Notes: generated from the letters alone by a model not told the origin. A stretch of 64,000 nucleotides of DNA from Winkia neuii (GCF_029011175.1 NZ_CP118946.1:2153157-2217156), one strand, 5' to 3'. Positions 42,137-52,233 are shown, numbered from the stretch's first letter. Program-made: numbers and translations.

Positions 42137-44116
42137 ATGAGTTATGCACCGGATGCCGGGTGGGCTTTCTTCGCCCTACTCATCTTCTTCATTGCGCTTG
42201 CACCCGGCTACATCCTTGCCCGGGTCTTCCGCGTACACGGCTTACAGGCCATCGCCGCTGCGCCCTCCCTTACTTTCGGCATGGTTGGCGCCGCCTCAAT
42301 GGTGGCCGGCTGGTTGCATATACGCTGGGGCACGCTTACCGCGCTGGGCTTGATCCTTGCCCAACTCCTAGTGCTCTTCACTGCCAGGCAGCTGGTGCGC
42401 AGATACGGCAAAAGGTCAATTCCTACGGCTCACGCACGCGACAGTGAAGCCTTGCCCAAGCCGGCCAAAATCGCTCTGCCAATCACAAGTGTTTTGGCGG
42501 TGGGCCTCGTGCTCTCCCAATTCAGCCGCGGCTTAGCCAGACCCACCGACCCGTCGCAGTTCTGGGACGGCATGTTCCACCTGAACGCCCTGAAGGTCAT
42601 AGAACTGCACGGCAACGCCTCCCCGCTGGGCGGATTGAAACCAATCAGCCTAGACGGCAAGGTCAATTTCTACCCGACCCTGTACCACGCCCTCGTCACG
42701 ATAGCGACAACCAAGTCAACCCCATTGGGTCTGGCTATTTCCGCATCCGCCGCGGCGCTGGTAGCGCTGGGCGTGATCACCTTGACCGGGCTAACTCACT
42801 CGCTACTCACCTATTCGGCGCACACGCCCGCCAAGCAACTAACGATCGTCCTAACACCGCTACTAGCGGCCGGATCACTATGCCTAACCCAATTGGCCAC
42901 CGTGCTTTCCACCCTCCCCTACCTGGCCGCCATGACCGCCATTCCGGGAGCACTGGGCGCGCTCAACATTGCAGCCACCCGCGGCACGCACTGGGGATTC
43001 CGCGTAATGGCGGTGCTTGGATGCATGGGCGTGTTCATCTCGCACCCCATCGGCGGCTTTTCGCTGATCCTGCTCGCGCTACCGCTCATCTTTGGCAAGG
43101 CGCTTCCGCTTCTACGCAGACGCAAGAACGTTTTCTCGCCCGGCCAGTACAGGTTGATCTGGGCAGGGCTTGCTGGAATCCTAATTGCCGGCCTTGCCGC
43201 CTTCGTCGGCCCCATGTTCCGGGTGGTCAGCTACTACCGCGAAGCAACCCCCGCAACCAAGCTTCTCCTCTCGCTTGTCTCTGACTGGCCAACGATGCGC
43301 CGGGCGATCGGAGGCGCGTCCCTCTATTCCGTCACTATTGCGCTTGCCCTGATCGGCTGCACGTGGCTCGTAGTAAACCGAATCAACCACTGGATCGTTG
43401 TCTCTGCAGCCCTGACCTGCGGTTTCTACTTCCTGTGTTCACAGGGCACCGGGCCTCTTCGCCGGCTCACCTCGCCCTGGTATATGCAACCAGAACGCTT
43501 GCAAGTAGCCTTCTCCATAGCGCTAGTAGCCACCGCCGCTATCGGAATCTACGCCATAGCCACCTGGGCCGGCCATCGCGGTGCCGCCAGCAAGATGATG
43601 CTGAGCCTAGCTATCTTCTGCGTCGCCCTCACCCCCTTCTCGAGGGCGGGAGACCGCGCCGAACTCGTGTCACTTTCCTACGATCCAATGCGGATCGGCT
43701 GGGGCACCTTCGCAACCCGCACCGAAATGGCCTCGTTCCCGCAAATAAAGAGGATCACCCGTGACGACGTGATCATCTCTATCCCCGACTCCGGGCTCGG
43801 CTACGGGTACGCCCTGGCCAACGTGAACTCCTACTACCGGCAGGCCTACTCCATTGGCCAAACAGAATTCGAACTGTTCCGGCACCTTCGCAAGATGGAC
43901 GCCGAATCGTGCAAGTTCCTGCGCGAGCGGCACATCAAGTACTACTACCGGGACACGGACCGCACCGCCTCAGGCGCCACCCACGGAGCAAAACACTCCA
44001 AGAAAGGCGCCCGCCTAGACCGGGTGCCCATAAATCGGATGACCCTAGTGTGGAAAGCCGCGTCGGCTCCTTCGGGAGAAGGACCCCGGCTATACCGAAT
44101 CGACGCCTGCTACTGA
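42137..44116 (+). CDS. DUF6541-type polytopic membrane protein
   Basis: The 659-residue protein has roughly a dozen hydrophobic helices and a polar C-terminal domain of about 170 residues. The N-terminal LAPGYILARVFRVHGLQAIAAAP followed by MVAGWLHIRWG resembles the DUF6541 family of large actinobacterial membrane proteins with glycosyltransferase-C-like organisation. A periplasmic-type loop holds the segment PSQFWDGMFHLNALKVIELHG. A role in cell-envelope sugar transfer is suggested by the fold type only. It is convergent with dedA, eight bases apart. Confidence 0.72.
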   Translation: MSYAPDAGWAFFALLIFFIALAPGYILARVFRVHGLQAIAAAPSLTFGMVGAASMVAGWLHIRWGTLTALGLILAQLLVLFTARQLVRRYGKRSIPTAHARDSEALPKPAKIALPITSVLAVGLVLSQFSRGLARPTDPSQFWDGMFHLNALKVIELHGNASPLGGLKPISLDGKVNFYPTLYHALVTIATTKSTPLGLAISASAAALVALGVITLTGLTHSLLTYSAHTPAKQLTIVLTPLLAAGSLCLTQLATVLSTLPYLAAMTAIPGALGALNIAATRGTHWGFRVMAVLGCMGVFISHPIGGFSLILLALPLIFGKALPLLRRRKNVFSPGQYRLIWAGLAGILIAGLAAFVGPMFRVVSYYREATPATKLLLSLVSDWPTMRRAIGGASLYSVTIALALIGCTWLVVNRINHWIVVSAALTCGFYFLCSQGTGPLRRLTSPWYMQPERLQVAFSIALVATAAIGIYAIATWAGHRGAASKMMLSLAIFCVALTPFSRAGDRAELVSLSYDPMRIGWGTFATRTEMASFPQIKRITRDDVIISIPDSGLGYGYALANVNSYYRQAYSIGQTEFELFRHLRKMDAESCKFLRERHIKYYYRDTDRTASGATHGAKHSKKGARLDRVPINRMTLVWKAASAPSGEGPRLYRIDACY

Positions 44117-44124
44117 GCCGCCTA

Positions 44125-44784
44125 CTACTTAGACGACTTCTTCTGCGCCCTCTTGCGCAAGAAACCGATAATAATCGGAATCACCGAAATTAGTACGACC
44201 AGCACGGCCATGATCTCGATGTTGTTGCGCACCGCCGGGATCTGACCCAGCCACACACCCAAAATGCACATGCCGCCACCCCAAGCGATGCCACCTATGA
44301 CGTTCCACCGGAAGAAGTGCGGGTAGTGCATCCGCGCCATCCCCGCAGTAACGGGAATAAAAGTGCGGACAATGGGTACGAAACGACCCAGGGTCAGCGC
44401 GGGGCCGCCCCACTTGTCAAAGAATGCTTCGGCCTCTTCCAAATACTCGGTCTTCAGCACCCGCGCATTAGGTTTGAATAGCTTTCGGCCAAATTCGCGG
44501 CCAATCCAATAGCCTGCCTGGTCCCCACCGACAGCAGCCACGATCACTACGGAGATTAGGAGCCAGAAGTTGAGGCCCAGCTGGGAATGCAACAGCCCGG
44601 CGGTAAACAACAAAGAATCGCCCGGCAGGAACGGGAACAGCAACCCCGATTCAATAAAGACGATAACTGCTACTCCGATCAGCACGTACGGCCCTAGGGC
44701 TAGCAGCAATTCCTCCGGATCGCGTAAGTAATCGATCAGGCCAGTTGATAGTCCCGCCGCAGCGGTAGTAAAAGTTTGTAGCAT
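44125..44784 (-). CDS. DedA-family (SNARE-associated) membrane protein
   Basis: The 219-residue protein has the DedA hallmarks ESGLLFPFLPGDSLLFTAG, the loop GDQAGYWIGREFG, and RFVPIVRTFIPVTAGMARM with conserved Arg and Pro residues. DedA proteins are inner-membrane proteins, several of which act in lipid-carrier (undecaprenyl phosphate) recycling; which lipid is used here cannot be told. The C-terminus is basic and Ser/Lys-rich. Confidence 0.9.
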   Translation of the reverse strand: MLQTFTTAAAGLSTGLIDYLRDPEELLLALGPYVLIGVAVIVFIESGLLFPFLPGDSLLFTAGLLHSQLGLNFWLLISVVIVAAVGGDQAGYWIGREFGRKLFKPNARVLKTEYLEEAEAFFDKWGGPALTLGRFVPIVRTFIPVTAGMARMHYPHFFRWNVIGGIAWGGGMCILGVWLGQIPAVRNNIEIMAVLVVLISVIPIIIGFLRKRAQKKSSK

Positions 44785-44987
44785 TTTTCCTCCGGGCGCT
44801 ATCCTATGGGGCCGCCTTCAACTAAGACACAGCCTACCCGGCGATGTTGCTCACCTAGCGCCCAATTGCGCCACGGGCGAAGTCCCGGCAAAGGGCCAGA
44901 AAGCGGGAAAATGCACAAATCAACCAGTGTGATTTTTACTCATTTGCCCATTTGTTTCCACTGATTTCCTCGGTAGGCAATACCATT

Positions 44988-45500
44988 ATGAATATGTCTG
45001 CCCACAGCTCACGAACTTATTCGCGCACCGCCCGGGTGCGCCGGCGGCGCCGTCGCGCGCTGCCCCTGGTCGAAGAGACTTCGGCCGGCGGAGTTGTGGT
45101 TGACGTGGTTAACCACCGCCCATACGTGGCACTAATTGCCCGCGAAAACAGATTCCGCCGCATCGAATGGTGCCTGCCCAAAGGGCATATCGAAGGCACC
45201 GAAACCGCCGCCCAGACCGCCGAGCGCGAAGTATGGGAAGAAACAGGCATCGACGGGCGGGTCCTAGCTCACCTAGCTTCAATCGACTACACCTTCACCT
45301 CGCCACACAACAGAATCCACAAGGTAGTTCACCATTTCCTTTTGGAAGCAGTGGGCGGGGAACTAACCGTAGATGGCGATCCTGATCACGAAGCACTGGA
45401 TGCGGCTTGGATTCCACTGAACACTTCCCTTACACTGCTGGCCTATTCAAATGAGCGCCGAGTCGCGCATAAGGCACGTGAACTTTTACAGGTTAGGTAG
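44988..45500 (+). CDS. NUDIX hydrolase
   Basis: With the ATG at 44988 the protein has 170 residues; an upstream frame to 44952 has no ribosome binding site. The Nudix box is complete (GHIEGTETAAQTAEREVWEETGI). A strongly basic N-terminal patch (RVRRRRRRA) precedes the catalytic domain. Its position before DUF6049 and MurJ corresponds to mutT4 of mycobacteria. The substrate, perhaps an oxidised nucleotide or dinucleotide polyphosphate, is not evident. Confidence 0.9.
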   Translation: MNMSAHSSRTYSRTARVRRRRRRALPLVEETSAGGVVVDVVNHRPYVALIARENRFRRIEWCLPKGHIEGTETAAQTAEREVWEETGIDGRVLAHLASIDYTFTSPHNRIHKVVHHFLLEAVGGELTVDGDPDHEALDAAWIPLNTSLTLLAYSNERRVAHKARELLQVR

Positions 45501-45502
45501 TG

Positions 45503-47539
45503 ATGCGCAAACAAATCTTGTTGTGTGCGTTGGCCATGGCCTTGTTCGTATGTTCGCTTCCGCCACTGGCCCACGCCGAGGACGCACCGACGGTAACCAT
45601 CACCGCCCTCACTTCTACCCTGAACCCGCAAACCAAGCAGGTAAAAGCCCACTTGGAAGTGCATAATCCTACCGCCAAGCCTCTAACCGGGTTGAATGCC
45701 AACATCGACGTGTCTAACGCGTCCACCCTTGACGCGAACGAGCTGTGCGACTGGTTGCACGGGGGCGAGGACAATCAAAAGCGGACCGCTGTGTGGTCCG
45801 GGGCAGTGCCCACGGTTCCAGCCCACGGCAAAGTCGGCGTCGATGCCGCATTTGAATCTACCGCTATTCCTGCTCTTACCGAACAGTGGGGCCCTAGAGG
45901 AATTACGGCCACGGTAGGGCAGGCATCCGATCGCTCGATTCTATTGGTAGGCGCCCCCTTCCAAGTTGAGCGCACCAAGTTACTACTGCAGGTGCCAGTG
46001 CGGGGGCTGCGCGACGAGGTGCAGGCTGCTACCGGCTCCGCTTCCATAGGGAAAACGGCCATTGGGCCAGCTTCCGGACTGGCCAAAACCGAAGAGGCCG
46101 AGGGCGAAGACTTATCCAACGGCGTCACCGTTGCGGATACGCCCTCGACTAAGAAACTGCAGGTCCTGGCCAAAGAGGCCCGCCCCGGAGTAGTTTACTT
46201 AATTGACCCTGCTGTCATAGATTCCGGCTCTCCAATCGTCCGCGGCAAGACAGTTGGGCTGGACCAACCTACAAAGGCTCCCATTCCCTCCGCGAGCACA
46301 CTGGCAGCCCTAAAAACGATCACGAACAAGGGCGGCAAGATCCTACTGACTCCCTGGGGATTCCCGCAGGCCCGCCCTACGGGAGCTACCCGGGAGCTCT
46401 CGCTCATAGCGGATAAGCGCACTACAGAAACTGCCCGCGCACTGGCAGAACGCGGCGTGCAGACAACGTCCAACTTTGCCGCTTTCAGCCAGGCCCCCGC
46501 CATTTCCCAGCTAGAGGAAGTGCCCGAAGACTGGCCCATAATTGCCCCGCAAAAAGCGGCGGAGACGACCTCGAACCTTTCTTATACGCCCTCGGCGCGC
46601 ACAAACCTTTACGCCCAGGGGAACCACCCCACGATCCTGAATTCGCAGGTACTTTCTAGGATCCTGTCCGCTTCCGCTTCCGGCTCCGTCACCGAATTCG
46701 ACCTTTCCCAGCTGGCACTGTCAGCCGTTGCCATTATGGATCACGAGCGGCCCTTCGACCCGCGCATCATCAGTGCGGAACTACCCGCCAATGCCAACGC
46801 GGCGCAGGTAAAGCGGGCACGCGCCCTCTACACGTCCACGTGGACCGACCCGATCACCCTTGACGAAGCCCTTTCTGAATCGGCGCGAGCAGACGAATTC
46901 CTGCCCGTAGACAGCAACGCCTCCCAGGGCCTGTCTGCCACCAAGACGATCTCCCACGTCTCTACCACCACCGACCTGTTATCCCTGGTGGGCAAGGATC
47001 CCGAGCGGATAACCTACGCGCTGCAATCGCAACTACTGCTGGCGGCAGGCAACACTCTGCCGCAAAACCTACGCTCCCGGGCGTTAAGAAATTTGGACGC
47101 AGACTCGCGCGCCCTGCGCAGCGCCATCGCCGCTCAGCCTTCCTCGACGATCAACCTGATCTCTACGGAAGCGATGCTCCCCGTGCGCATCTCAAACGGC
47201 CTCGCCATACCCGTGAACGTGCAGGCTCGCGCCCGCACATCCGACCCCCGCCTACAGGTGGGAAAACCGCAAAACGTGCAGGTGCCAGCCCGTTCGGCGG
47301 CAACCGCAAACATTCCCCTAAAAGCCGTAGGTAACGGTAACATCCAGGTGCGAGTAGGCATTGCCACAAACACCGGACAAGTCATTTCCCAAGCCAATCC
47401 GCTCCACATCCGGGTTCGCCCGGGCCTCGAAGACAAGGCAATCTGGGGCGCAGCAGCCATAGCTGTGGCTGTCTTCGTGTTTGGCCTTATCAGAACATTC
47501 CGTCGAGGGCGCAAGATGCCAGTTGAGGAACTTCCATGA
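45503..47539 (+). CDS. DUF6049 family secreted/membrane protein
   Basis: With the ATG at 45503 the protein has 678 residues; a GTG at 45500 overlaps the previous stop and is also possible. It begins with a signal peptide (RKQILLCALAMALFVC then AHAEDA), has a large extracytoplasmic region with Ig-like stretches near both ends (VTITALTSTLNP and QVRVGIATNTGQV), and ends with one membrane helix (WGAAAIAVAVFVFGLI) and a basic tail. This matches the DUF6049 protein found before MurJ in actinobacteria (Rv3909). Its stop overlaps the murJ start by four bases. A role with MurJ in wall assembly is inferred from context. Confidence 0.85.
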   Translation: MRKQILLCALAMALFVCSLPPLAHAEDAPTVTITALTSTLNPQTKQVKAHLEVHNPTAKPLTGLNANIDVSNASTLDANELCDWLHGGEDNQKRTAVWSGAVPTVPAHGKVGVDAAFESTAIPALTEQWGPRGITATVGQASDRSILLVGAPFQVERTKLLLQVPVRGLRDEVQAATGSASIGKTAIGPASGLAKTEEAEGEDLSNGVTVADTPSTKKLQVLAKEARPGVVYLIDPAVIDSGSPIVRGKTVGLDQPTKAPIPSASTLAALKTITNKGGKILLTPWGFPQARPTGATRELSLIADKRTTETARALAERGVQTTSNFAAFSQAPAISQLEEVPEDWPIIAPQKAAETTSNLSYTPSARTNLYAQGNHPTILNSQVLSRILSASASGSVTEFDLSQLALSAVAIMDHERPFDPRIISAELPANANAAQVKRARALYTSTWTDPITLDEALSESARADEFLPVDSNASQGLSATKTISHVSTTTDLLSLVGKDPERITYALQSQLLLAAGNTLPQNLRSRALRNLDADSRALRSAIAAQPSSTINLISTEAMLPVRISNGLAIPVNVQARARTSDPRLQVGKPQNVQVPARSAATANIPLKAVGNGNIQVRVGIATNTGQVISQANPLHIRVRPGLEDKAIWGAAAIAVAVFVFGLIRTFRRGRKMPVEELP

Positions 47540-50500
47540 GCCGCAAGAGCCGAAAAGTAGGCCTAGCAAAAATTAACGTCGCCCGTGCCACCGGGATTAT
47601 GGCTGCCGGAACAGCCGTGTCCAGGGTGCTCGGGTTCATTCGCGCTGCCCTACTGATAGCAATCATTGGTGAAGTGGGCGCCAACGACGCCTTCCAGGCT
47701 GCGAACACGCTACCGAACACCGTCTACAACCTGATTGCCTCCTCGGTACTGTCAGCGGTGCTGGTGCCGCAGATCGTGCGCGCCCTCTCCAAGGGCGGGG
47801 ACGAGGCCGAAGAGTACATCAACCGGCTCCTCACCTTCTTCACCGTCGGCTTGGCGCTGATCACCGTCGTCGCCGTTGCTGCCGCTCCCTTCCTGGTGAA
47901 GCTGTACGCCTACAAGTTCGCCCACGACTGGTACAAGATCGCCGTAGCCTTCGCCTTCTGGTGCCTGCCGCAAGTTTTCTTCTACGGCATGTACGCCCTC
48001 TGGGGACAACTACTAAACGCCATGGGCAAATTCGGCCCATACATGTGGTCTCCAGTGGTCAACAACGTTGTCGGAATCTCGGGCATGGGCGTGTTCTTGT
48101 GGGTAATGGGAGACAAGGACTGGGCAACGGACCCCTCCCTCTGGTCTTCTAAGGCAATCGCACTGCTAGGCGGCATCACCACCCTAGGCATCGTGGCGCA
48201 AGCACTGATCTTGCTGCCACCGCTATACCGCACCGGCTTTAGACTCCGGCCCGTCTGGGGCTTCCGCGGGCACGGGCTCGGCCAGGTTTCCAAGACCGCA
48301 TTCTGGGCCTTCGCCGCACTAATGGCCGGACAGGGATCCTACCTGGTAGTCTCCAACGTGGCCGCCGCAGGCAACGGAGTTGCCGCAAAGACCGGCGAAT
48401 TCGTGGCATCCACCACCGCCTACAACACCGCGTTCATGATCTACCAGATCCCCATCGCGCTCGTTGTCGTCTCGCTTATTACAGCCCTCTTCACGAAGAT
48501 GTCGCAGATGATGGCCACAGGTGACCTAGCTGGAGCGCGACGTACCTACAACCAAACCATCATTGGCATAGGTTCCGTCACCGTGTTCTGTGCCGCCGCC
48601 CTCGCAATGGCAGCAGTACCGGTAATGCAGGTAATCATGCCCCGCTTCGATGCGGCCGCCATCAGCGGATACGCGGGCGTCGTGGCCGTCATGGCGTTCA
48701 ACATTCCCTTCCTAGCGATCTGGTCGACCTCGCAGTCGCTGCTACTAAGCCAGGAAGACACTAAGACTTCCTTCTTCGTGCAGGCGCCCATGGCGATCGT
48801 CGTTGCGATAGTTGCCGGCAGCTCCTACTTCCTACTGAACCCAACCCACTGGGTGCAAGGCGCGGCCGCCGGCGAACTGTGCGGGTGGATCTTCGCCGCC
48901 ATCGTGGGCTGCATCGTGGTAGACCGGCGCCTGCCCGGAGCTAACCCCGGCGCAATCGTTCGTGAATACGCTAAGTACCTGGGCGCTATTGCCCCAGCCG
49001 TATTGGTCGGGTGGGTGATACTGCATTTCATGGGCGCCATGTCGGGCAGTGCGGATTCGTCCACGACAGCGCGTTTTGCTGGGGCACTAGCACGCGTTAC
49101 CATTGTCGGCTTCGTCATGCTAGGCATCTACCTGGCTGGCCTGTTTCTGCTGCGTAGCGAGGGAGTCAAGATCATCTCTGGCCCCCTTGCTGCACGGCTG
49201 CATCTGGGTCGGTCTGCTAATGGCGCGAAGGCCGAAAATAGTGAGAAACTAGAAGACATGACATCTAAGCCGGAGGAAGCCGTGGCTACCGAAGATCACG
49301 AAGAACCCATCATTTCGGGCCGAGACGCCCACTTTGTTCTTCTGCCTGCAGCAACAGCCGAACAGGCGCCCGAAGCACAAACCCCCCTTGCCGCCACCGC
49401 GACGCAGGACGAACCTCCGGTGCCCGCTCCTGCACAGAAGGGTGCTAGTGCTACCGCTGCCGGGGCCGCTTCTTTCCCGCCGCCCCCGCCGGGCGAGGGC
49501 GAAGCCGAAGCACAAGAGGAACACGGCGAATCTTCCGCACAGGAACAAGACCAACTCGGCGAGTCCGTGGCAGAAGAAACGACCGACCAGGAAGACGCTC
49601 ACCCCGCGAGCAACACCCCCGAAGCCATGGCGTCACTGTCGCCACAGCGCTGGGATTCACTAAAGTCGGCGCTGCTAGGAAAGGCCTCGGCCTCCCAAAG
49701 CCAGACTCCCGCCTCGCCTTCGCAGGAGCAGGGCCAGGAAGGTTCTTTCCCGCCGCCCCCGCCGGGCGAGGGCGAAGCCGAAGCACAAACCGGGTCAACG
49801 GCCCTTGCGAGCACCCCGGAGAATCAGGATTCGGCAGCCGCCCCTGCCTCGACTTCGGCAGCCGGAAGCTCGCCGGTTCCTGCGGCCCAGGCACAACCGC
49901 AGGAAGAAGGGTCTGCAGAAGAGGCTTCGCCCTCGAAGGCAGCAGACCAGGAAGCCGAAGGCGGCGAAACTGAGGGCGAGGAAACCGTCCACGTCACCCA
50001 GAACGCCTCTCCGCGCAAGGTAAGCGGCGTTCCCCTAGTTGGCACTAAGAACGCAATCATTCCGCCGGCCGCTGATGCCGAGAAGGACATTGAGGCCAAT
50101 ACCGCTTCCTTCGAAGCCATCCTGATGGGCCAGGAGCCCGCCAATTCGGACACTAGTACCCGGCAACTGCCCATGTTCGGCGCCGCCCCGAAGCCGGTGC
50201 CGCCACGAACCGCCCCGAAGGTGCAGCGTCGTGACGAAGAGGACGATTCTCCGCTCATCAATCCCGTCCGTCGCACCATGATCGGTGCGGCAGCCGGCGC
50301 GGGCGTCGCCCTCCTCCTCGGACTCATCCTGGTGGTGCCGCCGCTGCTGTCCTCGCCCTCGGCAAAGGAGGCCGCGCCCAAGACTTCCGCCTCCCAATCC
50401 CAGCAGGGTGGGGCCACTAAGAAGCCCTCGGCGCCCACTGCGAAGAAGCCCGAGATTGCCGCAGTGGCCTCCCTCGATCCCGAGGGCGACCAAAATGAAC

Positions 50501-50871
50501 ACCCCGAAGATCAAGACAAGATGGTGGACGGCGACCCGCAGTCCGTATGGATGTCGCGCTACTACCAGAATCCGAAGTTCGGCTTTAAGTCCGGCATCGG
50601 CGTCTCAATCTTGCTGAAAGACAAGGCAAAGGTTAGCCAGGTCACCGTGGCCACTCCCGCCACCGGGGGCACTATCGAACTGCGCTCAACTTCGGCTGAC
50701 AAGCCGCACGAGGGCGAACCACTCGCCACTGGCGAATTCGCCCAACCCACCACCACTTTGAAGCTAAAGAAACCGGTGGAAGCTGACTCGCTTGTGCTTT
50801 GGATTTCCGAGCTGCCCCGTGACGGCGAAGGGCGAAACCGCGCAGTTATTAGCGAAATCACCGTCAAATAG
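47536..50871 (+). CDS. murJ: Lipid II flippase MurJ with long C-terminal extension
   Basis: The 1111-residue protein starts with the MurJ/MviN domain (about 1-545, 14 helices) that flips lipid II across the membrane, with ASSVLSAVLVPQIVRALSKGG near the start. A cytoplasmic Ala/Glu/Pro/Gln-rich region of about 370 residues follows (about 555-915), with an exact 46-bp repeat encoding FPPPPPGEGEAEAQ. A further helix (about 918-938) and an extracytoplasmic domain of about 150 residues end the protein; the end resembles a discoidin-like sugar-binding fold. Mycobacterial MurJ has a pseudokinase domain between the helices; no such domain is seen here. The start overlaps the DUF6049 stop (ATGA). Confidence 0.92.
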   Translation: MSRKSRKVGLAKINVARATGIMAAGTAVSRVLGFIRAALLIAIIGEVGANDAFQAANTLPNTVYNLIASSVLSAVLVPQIVRALSKGGDEAEEYINRLLTFFTVGLALITVVAVAAAPFLVKLYAYKFAHDWYKIAVAFAFWCLPQVFFYGMYALWGQLLNAMGKFGPYMWSPVVNNVVGISGMGVFLWVMGDKDWATDPSLWSSKAIALLGGITTLGIVAQALILLPPLYRTGFRLRPVWGFRGHGLGQVSKTAFWAFAALMAGQGSYLVVSNVAAAGNGVAAKTGEFVASTTAYNTAFMIYQIPIALVVVSLITALFTKMSQMMATGDLAGARRTYNQTIIGIGSVTVFCAAALAMAAVPVMQVIMPRFDAAAISGYAGVVAVMAFNIPFLAIWSTSQSLLLSQEDTKTSFFVQAPMAIVVAIVAGSSYFLLNPTHWVQGAAAGELCGWIFAAIVGCIVVDRRLPGANPGAIVREYAKYLGAIAPAVLVGWVILHFMGAMSGSADSSTTARFAGALARVTIVGFVMLGIYLAGLFLLRSEGVKIISGPLAARLHLGRSANGAKAENSEKLEDMTSKPEEAVATEDHEEPIISGRDAHFVLLPAATAEQAPEAQTPLAATATQDEPPVPAPAQKGASATAAGAASFPPPPPGEGEAEAQEEHGESSAQEQDQLGESVAEETTDQEDAHPASNTPEAMASLSPQRWDSLKSALLGKASASQSQTPASPSQEQGQEGSFPPPPPGEGEAEAQTGSTALASTPENQDSAAAPASTSAAGSSPVPAAQAQPQEEGSAEEASPSKAADQEAEGGETEGEETVHVTQNASPRKVSGVPLVGTKNAIIPPAADAEKDIEANTASFEAILMGQEPANSDTSTRQLPMFGAAPKPVPPRTAPKVQRRDEEDDSPLINPVRRTMIGAAAGAGVALLLGLILVVPPLLSSPSAKEAAPKTSASQSQQGGATKKPSAPTAKKPEIAAVASLDPEGDQNEHPEDQDKMVDGDPQSVWMSRYYQNPKFGFKSGIGVSILLKDKAKVSQVTVATPATGGTIELRSTSADKPHEGEPLATGEFAQPTTTLKLKKPVEADSLVLWISELPRDGEGRNRAVISEITVK
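49470..49515 (+). repeat. Direct repeat in murJ, copy 1
   Basis: A 46-base sequence is repeated exactly at 49743-49788. Both copies encode FPPPPPGEGEAEAQ in the disordered cytoplasmic linker. Recombination between the copies would remove 273 bases (91 codons) and keep the frame. Confidence 0.9.
49743..49788 (+). repeat. Direct repeat in murJ, copy 2
   Basis: This copy is identical to 49470-49515. The perfect identity over 46 bases indicates a recent duplication or gene conversion. Confidence 0.9.
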
Positions 50872-50927
50872 GAATATTGCGCCCTGCCAAGCTTGTTACA
50901 AGGACGCACGCTAAATAAGGAGTACGC

Positions 50928-51857
50928 ATGGCAGAAACTGTCCACGACGTAATCATTGTGGGCTCCGGCCCGGCCGGGTACACGGCGGCCATTTACACGG
51001 CTCGCGCGGGGCTGAACCCCGTCATGATCGCTGGTTCCGTCACCGCTGGTGGCGCCCTCATGCAGACCACTGATGTGGAAAACTATCCCGGTTTCCGCGA
51101 CGGCATACTGGGGCCGGATCTAATGGAGCAGATGCGTGCCCAGGCGGAACGCTTCGGCGCCGACATTCGTCTTGAGGACGCCGAGGAGCTAGTGCTGAGC
51201 GGCGACGTCAAGAAGGTCGTCACCGACGAGGGCGAATACTTGGCTAAGACCGTAATCGTTTCTACCGGCTCTGAATACCGCAAGTTGGGCGTGCCCGGAG
51301 AAGAGGAATTTTCTGGCCGCGGCGTTAGCTACTGCGCCACTTGTGACGGGTTCTTCTTCAAGGACAAGCCGATCGTCGTTGTGGGCGGCGGCGACTCCGC
51401 CATGGAAGAGGCAACCTTCCTAGCGAAGTTCGGTTCGTCAGTGACCGTCGTTCACCGCCGCGACCAGCTGCGCGCCTCTCAGGCCATGCAGGATCGGGCC
51501 AAGGCCAACGACAAGATTGACTTCGTGTGGAACAGCGTGGTGACCCAGGTGAATGGCCAGCAGGGGGCCACCTCCGTGACACTGCACAACCGCGAAACTG
51601 GCGAAGATTCTGAGCTGGAAGCTGCAGGCATCTTCGTGGCGATTGGCCAGATCCCGCGCACCGAACTGGTCGACGGGCAGTTGGAGCTAGGTCCGGAGGG
51701 CTACATTAATGTTGCTTCGCCCTCGCAGGCCACCAACATTCCAGGCGTTTTTGCTTGCGGCGACGTTGCTGACCCCCGTTACCAGCAGGCGGTAACTGCT
51801 GCCGGCTCTGGCTGTAGGGCAGCCCTGGACGTAGAACACTATCTGGAGCAACTTTAG
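50928..51857 (+). CDS. trxB: Thioredoxin reductase
   Basis: This NADPH-dependent flavoenzyme reduces thioredoxin. The 309 residues include the FAD fold IIVGSGPAGYTAA, the redox pair Cys136/Cys139 in CATCDGFFF, the NADPH fold VVGGGDSAMEEA and the C-terminal FAD segment GVFACGDVADPRYQQ. The ribosome binding site AAGGAG lies seven bases before the ATG. trxA starts nine bases later, forming an operon. Confidence 0.97.
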   Translation: MAETVHDVIIVGSGPAGYTAAIYTARAGLNPVMIAGSVTAGGALMQTTDVENYPGFRDGILGPDLMEQMRAQAERFGADIRLEDAEELVLSGDVKKVVTDEGEYLAKTVIVSTGSEYRKLGVPGEEEFSGRGVSYCATCDGFFFKDKPIVVVGGGDSAMEEATFLAKFGSSVTVVHRRDQLRASQAMQDRAKANDKIDFVWNSVVTQVNGQQGATSVTLHNRETGEDSELEAAGIFVAIGQIPRTELVDGQLELGPEGYINVASPSQATNIPGVFACGDVADPRYQQAVTAAGSGCRAALDVEHYLEQL

Positions 51858-51866
51858 GAAGTAGAT

Positions 51867-52187
51867 ATGGCAACTGTTGAAGTAACCGATCAAGATTTCA
51901 TCGACAAGGTAATCAAGTCCGACAAGCCCGTGCTGGTTGATTTCTGGGCCACCTGGTGTGGACCGTGCCGGCAGATGGGTCCGGTTGTGGACGAAATTGC
52001 TACCGAACGCGACGACGTGGTTATTGCCAAGCTGGATATTGATAAGAACCCGGCTACCGCAGCTAAGTATGGCGTCGTATCGATTCCTACGTTCGCGATC
52101 TTCAAGGACGAGGACTTGGTGCGGACCCTGGTGGGTTCGCGCCCGAAGAAGGATCTGCTAGCGGCCCTCGATGAGGTCACTAAGTAG
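51867..52187 (+). CDS. trxA: Thioredoxin
   Basis: The 106-residue protein has the active site WCGPC with Cys31 and Cys34, the cis-Pro loop VVSIPTFAIF and normal length. It is the electron donor reduced by the TrxB encoded just upstream. A strong terminator follows 16 bases after the stop. Confidence 0.97.
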   Translation: MATVEVTDQDFIDKVIKSDKPVLVDFWATWCGPCRQMGPVVDEIATERDDVVIAKLDIDKNPATAAKYGVVSIPTFAIFKDEDLVRTLVGSRPKKDLLAALDEVTK

Positions 52188-52203
52188 CAACACTTTTTCT
52201 GTA

Positions 52204-52232
52204 GGGGGCAGGCCGTGTGCCTGCCCCCTTTT
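52204..52232 (+). terminator. Terminator after trxA
   Basis: GGGGGCAGGC (52204-52213) pairs perfectly with GCCTGCCCCC (52219-52228) around CGTGT, followed by TTTT. It lies between the convergent trxA and ABC transporter genes. Confidence 0.92.
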
Positions 52233-52233
52233 C

